7,280 nt of DNA from JADDRA01 sp038233555 (GTDB taxonomy: Bacteria > Actinomycetota > Acidimicrobiia > Acidimicrobiales > CADCSY01): positions 1-7,280 of the forward strand of contig JBBSLT010000126.1 in assembly GCA_038233555.1 (NCBI GenBank), written 5' to 3'. How positions within the stretch are numbered: the first letter of the stretch is position 1; every line of letters begins with the position of its first letter. The notes under the pieces were generated by a model. That model was not told the origin of the DNA. It did not search any database and saw nothing but the letters and a program-made list of their open reading frames with translations. Shown here piece after piece: positions 1 to 6,980 of the stretch. A program made the position numbers and the translations under genes.

Positions 1-107
1 GATCCGGTGGCGGCGACGCCAGCGACACCAGCGCCAGCGACACCAGCGGCGGCGATGCAGGCGGCGACGGTGCCGCTCCCGACTCGACCGATGGCAGGGA
101 ACGGTGA
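1..107 (+). CDS. C-terminal tail of upstream gene, probably ribosomal protein S18 (partial)
   Basis: An open frame enters from the left edge (first complete codon at base 3) and ends at TGA 105-107. Its 34 visible residues are almost entirely Gly, Asp, Ser, Ala and Thr, so this is an acidic, disordered tail with no fold. The stop overlaps the ATG of rplI in a TGATG arrangement, typical of translationally coupled genes in one operon. In actinobacteria the gene before rplI is normally rpsR, preceded by ssb and rpsF, so an S18 with a C-terminal extension is the best guess. None of the S18 core is visible. An SSB tail is less likely because the usual acidic tip ending in PF is absent. The identity is inferred from synteny; the reading frame is supported by the overlap. 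Confidence 0.55.
   Translation, partial: SGGGDASDTSASDTSGGDAGGDGAAPDSTDGRER
18..47 (+). repeat. Two perfect tandem 15-base repeats encoding ASDTS-ASDTS
   Basis: Bases 18-32 and 33-47 are identical (GCCAGCGACACCAGC). In the upstream gene's frame each copy encodes Ala-Ser-Asp-Thr-Ser. The repeat lies in the disordered acidic tail, where copy-number changes in multiples of three bases would be tolerated. Confidence 0.85.
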
Positions 108-553
108 TGGAGGTCATCCTGCGGGCCGACGTGCCCAACGTAGGCAAGCGTGGTGACGTCCTGGTGGTGTCCGACGGCTTCGCCCGCAACTATCTGGTCC
201 CCCGAGGCATGGCCATGCGGGCCAACAAGGGAGCCATGACCCAGGCCGGTTCCATGCGCCGGTCGCGCGACGTCAAGGACGCCGCAGCTCGTTCGGGGGC
301 CGAGGACATCGCTCGTCGCCTGGTTCCCGCCATCATCAACATCACCGCTCGGGCCGGTGGCGAAGGCCGGCTCTTCGGCTCGGTCACCACCGTCGACGTG
401 GCCGAGGCCGTGCTGGCCCAGACCGGCGTCGAGGTCGACCGCCGTAAGATGCACCTGGACGAGCCCATTCGCGAGCTCGGCACACATCGGGTCCTCGTGA
501 AGCTGCACGCCGAGGTCGAGTTCCCTGTCACCGTCGAGGTCGCTCGGGAATAG
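107..553 (+). CDS. rplI: 50S ribosomal protein L9
   Basis: This 148-residue protein is the usual bacterial L9 length. It binds 23S rRNA near the base of the L1 stalk. The N-terminal RNA-binding domain (about residues 1-50) starts MEVILRADVPNVGKRGDVL and carries the family pattern G-D-V...DGFARNYLVPRGMA. A linker helix follows (about 50-75), then the C-terminal domain with the typical GRLFGSVTT segment and a conserved end. The start is ATG 107, preceded by AGGGA at 96-100 with a 6-base spacer. A GTG three bases upstream would only add one Met. The ATG overlaps the stop of the upstream gene, so translation is probably coupled. dnaB follows 113 bases downstream, the common rplI-dnaB order. Confidence 0.96.
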   Translation: MEVILRADVPNVGKRGDVLVVSDGFARNYLVPRGMAMRANKGAMTQAGSMRRSRDVKDAAARSGAEDIARRLVPAIINITARAGGEGRLFGSVTTVDVAEAVLAQTGVEVDRRKMHLDEPIRELGTHRVLVKLHAEVEFPVTVEVARE

Positions 554-560
554 GTCCTTC

Positions 561-583
561 GCCCCGGGCTCTACGGCCGGGGC
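561..583 (+). terminator. GC-rich hairpin after rplI, possible weak terminator or attenuator
   Basis: GCCCCGG (561-567) and CCGGGGC (577-583) are perfectly complementary around a 9-base loop, starting 8 bases after the rplI stop. No T-run follows (only CCCGCTTGT), so it is not a canonical intrinsic terminator. It may instead stabilise the rplI mRNA 3' end or attenuate read-through into dnaB. Confidence 0.4.
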
Positions 584-587
584 CCGC

Positions 588-618
588 TTGTCCACACCTC
601 GTCCACCGTAAATCCACA
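588..618 (+). promoter_or_regulatory. Three DnaA-box-like 9-mers at 11-base spacing upstream of dnaB
   Basis: TTGTCCACA at 588-596 matches the DnaA box consensus known from Streptomyces and mycobacteria exactly. TCGTCCACC at 599-607 differs at positions 2 and 9. AAATCCACA at 610-618 differs at positions 1-3 but keeps the TCCACA core. All three are on the same strand with starts 11 bases apart, about one helical turn. The block lies in the rplI-dnaB gap, 49 bases before the dnaB start. The first site is a good match; calling the other two is inference. Confidence 0.45.
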
Positions 619-650
619 TCGTTGTGCCCCTGGCACCCCACAGGCCGGGT

Positions 651-659
651 GAGGGAAGG
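651..659 (+). promoter_or_regulatory. Ribosome binding site that sets the dnaB start
   Basis: GAGGGAAGG lies 7 bases before ATG 667, near-ideal Shine-Dalgarno spacing. The in-frame GTG at 664 would have only 4 bases of spacing. The upstream in-frame GTG at 622 would add 15 residues unlike DnaB. Confidence 0.75.
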
Positions 660-666
660 TGTCGTG

Positions 667-2664
667 ATGGCCATCGCCGAAGTACCCCCTGGTCCGTCGC
701 GGGGCGATGGCCGGGTCCCGCCTTACAACCTCGAGGCCGAAGAGTCTCTTCTCGGCGCCATGTTGTTGAGCAAGGACGCCATCGTCGCCGCCTCTGAGCT
801 CGGGGTCACCGCCGACAACTTCTACAAGCCGATCCACGGCCACGTCTTCGACGCCATCACGTCGCTCTACAGCGCCGGCGAGCCCGCCGACCCCGTCACC
901 GTGGCCGAGGAGTTGCGCCGGGCCGGCCTGCTCGGCGACATCGGCGGGCCAAGCTTGTTGGTCAGCCTGCAAGTTCGTACCCCCGCCACCTCTAGCGCCT
1001 CCCGCTACGCCCGCATCGTCAGTGAGCACGCCCTGTTACGACGCCTGATCGCCGTCGCCGGCGAAATCGCCGAGATGGGCTACCGGGTGCCCGACGACGT
1101 GGCCGAAGCCGTCGACCGGGCCGAGGCCATGGTCTTCGACGTGGCCCAGCACCGGGTGAGCGACTCCATGGCGCCGCTGCGCGACCTCCTCGACGACAGC
1201 CTTACCCGCCTGGAGATGCTCTACGAGAAGGCCGATGCCATCACCGGTGTCCCCACCGGCTACCACGGCCTCGACGAGCTGCTCTCGGGGTTGCAGCCCT
1301 CCAGCCTGGTGATCGTCGGGGCACGCCCGGCCACGGGCAAGACCGCCTTCGCTCTGGGCCTGGCCGCCCACGCCGCCCTGGAGGCGCACCGCCCGGTGCT
1401 GTTCTTCTCGCTGGAGATGAGCCACATGGAGATCACCCAGCGCATCCTCGCCTCCGAGGCCCGCGTCGACAGCAGCCGGATGCGCAACGGCAGGCTGGAC
1501 GAGTCCGACTGGACGAAGATCAGCCATGCCATCGGTCGCTTGGCCGAGGCCCCGCTGTACATCGACGACAACCCCCGGGCCACGGTGCTCGAGATCCGGG
1601 CCAAGGCTCGCCGGCTCAAGTCGAGGCTGGGCGACCTCGGCGTGGTGGTGGTCGATTACCTCCAGCTCATGACCGGCCGGGATCGGGCCGAGAACCGCCA
1701 GGTCGAGGTATCAGAGATCAGCCGTGGCCTCAAGGTGTTGGCCCGCGAGCTGCAGACGCCGGTCGTGGCGCTCTCGCAGCTCTCCCGAGGTCTGGAGCTG
1801 CGGGCCGACAAGCGGCCGATGCTGGCCGACCTGCGGGAGAGCGGATGCCTGACCGCCGACGCCAGGGTGCTGCGGGCCGACACGGGTACCGAGATCACCA
1901 TGGGAGAGCTGGCCGCCAGCGGGGAGCGCAACATTCCCATCTGGACGATCGACCGCGACCTGGCGGTGGTGGCCGGCACCATGACCTCCGTGTTCCCGAC
2001 CGGCGTCAAGCCCGTCTTCGAGCTGCGGGTAGCGTCGGGCCGGCGGGTGCGGGCCAGCGCCAACCACCCCTTCCTCACCGTCGACGGCTGGCTGCGCCTC
2101 GACGAGTTGCGCCTCGGTACCCGCATCGCTGTCCCCCGCCACATTCCCGCTCCCATCGGGCTCTCGGCAAACTCGGCCGACGGCATGGCTGATCTGTTCG
2201 CCGCCGGGCTCACCGGTCCGGCGACCTTGGCCCCGGGGGCGACAATGTCGCTGGCCCCATCGCCCCAGGCCCCATCGCCCCAGGCCCCATCGCCTCAGGC
2301 CGACCGCCTGTTCCGCCTGGCCGCCACCCTCTGCGACGACGATCTGGGACGAAGGGCTCGGGCCGGCGTCCGCTGGGAGCCGGTGGTGGCCATCGAGGCT
2401 CGGGGCGAGGCGCCCGTCTTCGACGCCACCGTGCCCGAGACTCACAACTTCGTGGCCAACGGCATCGTGGTCGAAAACAGCCTGGAGCAAGACGCCGACG
2501 TGGTGATCTTCCTCTACCGAGACGAGATCTACAACCCCGAGTCCCCCGATCGCGGAACGGCCGAGGTGCTGGTGACCAAGCACCGCTCCGGGCCCACCGG
2601 CATGGACCGTCTCGCCTTCCTCGACCACTACACCCGCTTCGCCAACATGGCCAAGGGGATCTGA
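667..2664 (+). CDS. dnaB: Replicative DNA helicase DnaB containing an intein
   Basis: The precursor is 665 residues: N-extein 1-393, intein 394-604, C-extein 605-665. Splicing would leave 454 residues, the normal DnaB size. DnaB is the hexameric 5'-3' helicase that unwinds DNA at the replication fork and recruits primase. The N-terminal domain begins PPYNLEAEESLLGAMLLS (from residue 18). The RecA-like domain has Walker A GARPATGKT (K225), Walker B VVVVDYLQLM (D330) and LSQLSRGLE. The interrupted motif is LADLRESG (before the intein) joined to SLEQDADVVIFLYRDE (after it). The C-extein also carries KHRSGPTG (precursor K638, R640), the family's Lys/Arg finger element. The unspliced N-part therefore lacks residues needed for ATP hydrolysis between subunits. 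The start is ATG 667. The gene follows rplI, as is common in actinobacteria. Confidence 0.97.
   Translation: MAIAEVPPGPSRGDGRVPPYNLEAEESLLGAMLLSKDAIVAASELGVTADNFYKPIHGHVFDAITSLYSAGEPADPVTVAEELRRAGLLGDIGGPSLLVSLQVRTPATSSASRYARIVSEHALLRRLIAVAGEIAEMGYRVPDDVAEAVDRAEAMVFDVAQHRVSDSMAPLRDLLDDSLTRLEMLYEKADAITGVPTGYHGLDELLSGLQPSSLVIVGARPATGKTAFALGLAAHAALEAHRPVLFFSLEMSHMEITQRILASEARVDSSRMRNGRLDESDWTKISHAIGRLAEAPLYIDDNPRATVLEIRAKARRLKSRLGDLGVVVVDYLQLMTGRDRAENRQVEVSEISRGLKVLARELQTPVVALSQLSRGLELRADKRPMLADLRESGCLTADARVLRADTGTEITMGELAASGERNIPIWTIDRDLAVVAGTMTSVFPTGVKPVFELRVASGRRVRASANHPFLTVDGWLRLDELRLGTRIAVPRHIPAPIGLSANSADGMADLFAAGLTGPATLAPGATMSLAPSPQAPSPQAPSPQADRLFRLAATLCDDDLGRRARAGVRWEPVVAIEARGEAPVFDATVPETHNFVANGIVVENSLEQDADVVIFLYRDEIYNPESPDRGTAEVLVTKHRSGPTGMDRLAFLDHYTRFANMAKGI
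1846..2478 (+). other. In-frame DnaB mini-intein (211 residues), no homing endonuclease visible
   Basis: Intein residue 1 is Cys (TGC 1846) directly after LRESG; the last residue is Asn211, followed by Ser (+1) of SLEQDADV. This is the position used by the well-known Synechocystis DnaB intein. Block A is CLTADARVL. Block B is GRRVRASANHPFLTVDGW with His74; the usual Thr of TxxH is Ser71. Block F is VFDATVPETHNFVANG with His200, and block G is GIVVEN. A class 1 mechanism is expected: Cys1 N-S shift, Ser+1 transesterification, Asn211 cyclisation. The penultimate residue is Glu210, not the common His. Residues about 101-172 form a low-complexity linker with no LAGLIDADG or HNH motif. Base composition resembles the exteins, which suggests long residence. 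Confidence 0.95.
2254..2298 (+). repeat. Three tandem 15-base repeats encoding APSPQ in the intein linker
   Basis: Units 2254-2268 and 2269-2283 are identical (GCCCCATCGCCCCAG). Unit 2284-2298 differs by one silent C-to-T change at 2295. Each encodes Ala-Pro-Ser-Pro-Gln, giving intein residues 137-151. They lie between the N- and C-terminal splicing halves, where a homing endonuclease sits in full-length inteins, and probably form an extended flexible linker. Confidence 0.92.
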
Positions 2665-2705
2665 CTCACTCAGTCGCCGATGGAGCCCAGTAGAGGGGCA
2701 AGGTC

Positions 2706-2722
2706 TATTCTGAAATACAGAA
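2706..2722 (+). promoter_or_regulatory. Promoter-like -10 hexamer overlapping a perfect dyad
   Basis: TTCTG (2708-2712) and CAGAA (2718-2722) are exact inverted repeats around AAATA. TATTCT (2706-2711), a plausible -10 element, overlaps the left arm. This is a locally AT-rich island in very GC-rich surroundings. AGAAGG at 2719-2724 could act as a Shine-Dalgarno for GTG 2734. The arrangement resembles a promoter with an operator over the -10, probably the relic promoter of the ATPase gene that follows. No convincing -35 is visible and no regulator is identified. Confidence 0.35.
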
Positions 2723-2733
2723 GGTTTACGACG

Positions 2734-3629
2734 GTGTGGGTCGACCTCTTCCAGGTGACGTCGATGGCCGACGTTGCCGTCCGCTTCGACGACGCCCTTG
2801 CCGTGACCTCTGGGCGTTTCGCCGCCGCCGCCCGCAACGTCGCCGCCGGCGTGGCGCTGACGCTCGGCGTCGTCAAGATGGAGCTGTCCGGGCCGGCCCG
2901 GAACCGTCCTGATCCGGCGTTGACGTTCCAGTCCCTCCTCCAGGTGCTCGTGACCAGCGCCATCCGGGAGCCCACCCTCCTGGTCATGGACGAGTTCTCC
3001 TCCATCGGACGGGTCAAGGGAGCAGCCGGGCACTTCGTACTGCGCTGCAACACCACTACAGCGACCTCGGCATCGTCTTTGTCGGCTCCCATCCTTCGAT
3101 GATGCGCACCCTGTTCAGCGTCCGGGTCGAACCGTTCTACGGGCAAGCGGACCTCGTCGAGATCGGTCCTCTGAGCGCGGCGGCGGTCGAAGGCATCGTC
3201 GGGTACGGCTTCGCCTCCGCCGGCCGAGACCCAGGCCACATCGCCGGGCGAATCAGCGCCTTTGCTGGTGGGCATCCGCAACGGACCATGCAGCTCGCCG
3301 ACGCCTGCTGGCGTCACACGCCGCCGGGGCAGTCGGCGAGCACCGAGACGTGGGTCACCGCCCTCGCTGAGGGACGTCGAGCATCGGCTGACGGGATGGA
3401 GCGGCTGTACTCGGGATTCGAGCGTAGCGAGCGCTCCGTGCTGCGGGCAGTGGCACGGGGCGGCAGCATCTACGGCGCAGCGGCGGGGTTGCTCGACCTG
3501 TCGGCAGGCGCCGCCACTCACGCCCGCCAGGCTCTGCTCAACAGCGGCGACCTCTCTGAGGCAGCCGGCCAGCTTGCCGTCATCGACCCCGTCTTGGCCG
3601 ACTGGCTGCGCGTGCGCTTCCCCATCTGA
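2734..3629 (+). pseudogene. Remnant of a COG1672-like P-loop ATPase (5' truncated, frameshifted)
   Basis: Two reading frames form one protein. Frame one runs from about GTG 2734 (also open from ATG 2680) to about 3036. It includes VWVDLFQVTSMADVA, a sensor-like strand, and Walker B LLVMDEFSSIG. The second runs from about 3036 to TGA 3627-3629. It opens with RTALQHHYSDLGIVFVGSHP and ends in a winged-helix-like domain with SERSVLRAVARGG and IDPVLADWLRVRFPI. The join needs one extra base: TTC then CGT would read through if one C were restored near 3036. The N-terminal part with Walker A, expected before VWVDLF, is missing; the coding match starts just downstream of a promoter-like dyad. Together the fragments cover about 298 residues, shorter than usual for these ATPases. 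It is likely non-functional, although the single-base shift alone could be a sequencing error. The family is assigned from motif pattern only. Confidence 0.7.
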
Positions 3630-3686
3630 CCATTCCCCTGGCGGATGCACGCACCGTGGCCGCATGGCGTCGGGGAGAGCTTGTCC

Positions 3687-3692
3687 TATACT
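3687..3692 (+). promoter_or_regulatory. -10 element (TATACT) just before the lipoprotein gene
   Basis: TATACT matches the sigma-70-type consensus TATAAT in five of six positions and stands out in GC-rich sequence. It ends 11 bases before ATG 3704, so transcription would begin only about 4-6 bases upstream of the start codon. That predicts a leaderless or nearly leaderless mRNA. No good -35 hexamer is seen at 16-18 bases upstream. Confidence 0.45.
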
Positions 3693-3703
3693 GTGAAAGG
3701 GAT

Positions 3704-4132
3704 ATGCGTCGACGCCATGCTCTTTGCTGCTTCTCCGTGCTTCTGGTGGCGTTAGCCGGGTGCAACGGGGGCGACAGTGGGTTTCTCTCCCGGGCCCCCG
3801 AAGAGTCGAGACGGGTGCAGGGCGGACCGTTCTGCGGCCCCTTGGAGGAGCTGAGCGACGCCCGCCTCGACCTGATCATTCGAGCCACCTCCAACCTTGA
3901 GGTCGATTCGCTCGTCGAGGACATCCGGGGACTCCAGCAGGCCACCGCCACCGAGGCGCCGGCCGAGGTACGAGAGCAGGTGGAGCTCACCAACCGGATC
4001 TACGGCGCCTACCTCGATGTCTTGGTGGCGGAGGGCTACGGCAAGGCGCCCATGGACACCATCACCACCGACGAGTACAAAGCCGCCGAGATCGCCCAGG
4101 TCTCCTTCTGCTTCCAGAACCCCGGGCGCTAG
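3704..4132 (+). CDS. Small secreted lipoprotein of unknown function
   Basis: The protein has 142 residues. Starting at ATG 3704, it opens with a lipoprotein signal peptide: basic MRRRH, a hydrophobic stretch CCFSVLLVA, and lipobox LAGC with the acylated Cys at residue 20. It should be anchored to the outer face of the cytoplasmic membrane. The mature part is hydrophilic and mostly predicted helical, with two further cysteines (C44 in GGPFCGPLEEL and C136 in VSFCFQN) that could form a disulphide. An in-frame ATG at 3656 would place 16 polar residues before the signal peptide and is disfavoured. GGG at 3699-3701 is very close to the ATG, so a classical ribosome site is lacking, in keeping with a short or absent leader. 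I do not recognise the family. The small membrane protein gene begins 11 bases after its stop. Confidence 0.75.
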   Translation: MRRRHALCCFSVLLVALAGCNGGDSGFLSRAPEESRRVQGGPFCGPLEELSDARLDLIIRATSNLEVDSLVEDIRGLQQATATEAPAEVREQVELTNRIYGAYLDVLVAEGYGKAPMDTITTDEYKAAEIAQVSFCFQNPGR

Positions 4133-4143
4133 CGAGCCGCTAG

Positions 4144-4350
4144 TTGTTCGGCGACAACATCTTGGCGCAGTTGGTCCTGGCGCTCGGAGCGGCCCTGGCC
4201 GTGGGCAGCATTCTGGCCCTGGTCCGGCCGCCGCCACAGCGTCGCCACGACGCCGACCTGACCCGGGCACCGGTCGGCCGCAGCGTAATCATGATCGCCG
4301 TCGGCCTCATCGCTGCCCTCTGGGCCATCGTGACTCTCGCTACGACGTAA
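4144..4350 (+). CDS. Small two-helix membrane protein, unknown function
   Basis: A 68-residue frame starts at TTG 4144, directly after an in-frame TAG at 4141-4143, so no earlier start is possible. It has two hydrophobic segments: about residues 6-27 (ILAQLVLALGAALAVGSILA) and 47-66 (SVIMIAVGLIAALWAIVTLA). They are joined by a polar, partly basic loop PPPQRRHDADLTRAPVGR, giving a hairpin topology. The helix-loop-helix layout is far from random for this composition and argues for a real gene, although no good Shine-Dalgarno is present. It begins 11 bases after the lipoprotein stop, so it may be translated by coupling. No family is named. The rare TTG start and the small size are the main doubts. 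Confidence 0.55.
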   Translation: MFGDNILAQLVLALGAALAVGSILALVRPPPQRRHDADLTRAPVGRSVIMIAVGLIAALWAIVTLATT

Positions 4351-4382
4351 GGCAAGCACAGCGAGCCGAAATGGCCTTCAGC

Positions 4383-4416
4383 GCTCCGGTCGCCGGGCTT
4401 TGCCCGGTGGCGGAGC
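4383..4416. terminator. Strong hairpin between convergent genes
   Basis: GCTCCGGTCGCCGGGC (4383-4398) folds on GCCCGGTGGCGGAGC (4402-4416) around a TTT loop. The stem has about 15 pairs with one bulged G and two G-U pairs. It sits 33 bases after the small membrane protein gene and 46 bases beyond the stop of the J-domain gene converging from the right. No T-run follows on either strand, so the role as a bidirectional terminator is inferred from position. Confidence 0.55.
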
Positions 4417-4423
4417 ACCATTA

Positions 4424-4457
4424 GCTCGCCCGAACGGAGCGAAGCGAGTGAGGGCGA
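4424..4457. other. Second dyad with an internal mirror repeat (GAGCGAAGCGAG)
   Basis: TCGCCC (4426-4431) pairs with GGGCGA (4452-4457) around a 20-base loop. Inside the loop, GAGCGAAGCGAG (4437-4448) reads identically backwards on the same strand, a 12-base mirror repeat. The element lies 4 bases beyond the stop of the J-domain gene, so in that transcript it would form a 3'-end hairpin. A termination or stability role is inferred. Confidence 0.4.
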
Positions 4458-4461
4458 AGGG

Positions 4462-5040
4462 CTACCGCGAGAGGATGATCCGGCCGCACCCCGAACAGGC
4501 CCAGTCGGTGTCGAGCAGCCGGTCCTTCCAGCCGGCCGGTAGCTGTTGGACGCTGTGACACGTCCGACAGGTCAGCTCGTTGGTGATCAGGGCTTGGGCC
4601 AGCCCGAACACCATCCGTTCGCGTCCGGCCTTGGGCTTCGGCTGCGCCCCCCCGGTCATGGTCGAACGCTTGGCTTGTGTGCGCCCCGCCTGCGCCGCCC
4701 GGGCCTGGGCGGTGTGCTGGCGTGACGCCCTCATGGCCCGGCGGTGGGCTTCGGCGGCCGCGTTGGGATTAGGCGCCTCGACCCAGGAGGGGATGGTGCT
4801 CTCGGACGAGGATGCCAGCGTGGCGCCCTTCTTCAGGATGACGAAGGCTTCGTTGACCTCGCGCATCCGCTCCTCGGCCTGGCGGCGCACCGCTGGCGAG
4901 CTTTCACCGTGGCGGTCCGGGTGGTAGGCCTGAGCCTTGGCTCGGTAGGCAGCGGTGACCTCCTGCATGGTGGCGAGGCGCGACACACCGAGCACGGCGA
5001 ACGGGTCGGTGCCCTCGGAATCGGTTCGGCGCTTCGCCAC
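4462..5040 (-). CDS. J-domain protein with C-terminal zinc ribbon
   Basis: This is a 192-residue protein. The N-terminal J domain (about residues 11-72) runs from DPFAVLGVSRLATMQEVTAAY to the invariant HPD (40-42) and ends REVNEAFVILKKG. The HPD loop is what stimulates the ATPase of DnaK-type Hsp70 partners. A low-complexity Ala/Arg/Gln-rich linker follows (about 93-140). The C-terminus carries two CxxC knuckles, C158/C161 and C182/C185, a likely zinc ribbon. It lacks the Gly/Phe region, the four CxxCxGxG repeats and the substrate-binding domains of true DnaJ, so it is a specialised co-chaperone-like protein. The start is GTG 5040, because the next in-frame ATG (residue 25) would cut into the J domain. 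It begins 9 bases after the typA stop with no clear Shine-Dalgarno, which suggests coupled translation in one transcript. Confidence 0.85.
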   Translation of the reverse strand: MAKRRTDSEGTDPFAVLGVSRLATMQEVTAAYRAKAQAYHPDRHGESSPAVRRQAEERMREVNEAFVILKKGATLASSSESTIPSWVEAPNPNAAAEAHRRAMRASRQHTAQARAAQAGRTQAKRSTMTGGAQPKPKAGRERMVFGLAQALITNELTCRTCHSVQQLPAGWKDRLLDTDWACSGCGRIILSR

Positions 5041-5049
5041 AGGGTAACG

Positions 5050-6876
<1,827 letters not shown>

Positions 6877-6882
6877 GGGAAG

Positions 6883-6888
6883 CCTTCC
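6883..6888 (-). promoter_or_regulatory. typA ribosome binding site
   Basis: On the minus strand GGAAGG lies 6 bases before ATG 6876, a strong Shine-Dalgarno that fixes the typA start. Confidence 0.8.
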
Positions 6889-6904
6889 GTGGAGCAGGGA
6901 GAGG

Positions 6905-6941
6905 TCGGCGGCCGGAGGCCGCGACAGCTTCTCCCATCCTA
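6905..6941 (-). promoter_or_regulatory. typA leader: possible -10 element and leader hairpin
   Basis: In the 104-base gap between the HAD stop and typA, the minus strand reads TAGGAT (plus 6936-6941), which fits the actinobacterial TAnnnT -10 pattern. No good -35 is seen. Downstream, GCGGCC and GGCCGC (plus 6908-6913 and 6917-6922) form a perfect 6-bp stem with a 3-base loop, extendable past a bulge. It would lie in the typA 5' leader. typA may therefore have its own promoter; this is weakly supported. Confidence 0.3.
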
Positions 6942-6980
6942 CCGGCGCGTTCTCCGACTGGCGCCGGCGCTGCTGTTCCG

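Noticed and set aside
1..4. Window begins with GATC, possibly a cloning-site cut
   Set aside because: A four-base match at an arbitrary window edge carries no weight.
622..666. Longer dnaB start at GTG 622
   Set aside because: The added residues do not resemble DnaB and would overlap the regulatory gap. The strong Shine-Dalgarno points to ATG 667.
2254..2298. CRISPR-like array
   Set aside because: The 15-base units are directly adjacent without spacers and are in frame as APSPQ.
1711..3033. 440-residue minus-strand open frame opposite dnaB and its intein
   Set aside because: It is antisense to clear DnaB and intein codons. Its Gly/His/Arg-rich translation has no recognisable motif and reflects GC-biased third positions.
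3099..3629. An intact separate gene starting at ATG 3099
   Set aside because: The frame continues homologous-looking sequence upstream of this ATG back to about 3036, so it is the second half of a frameshifted ATPase, and there is no ribosome site.
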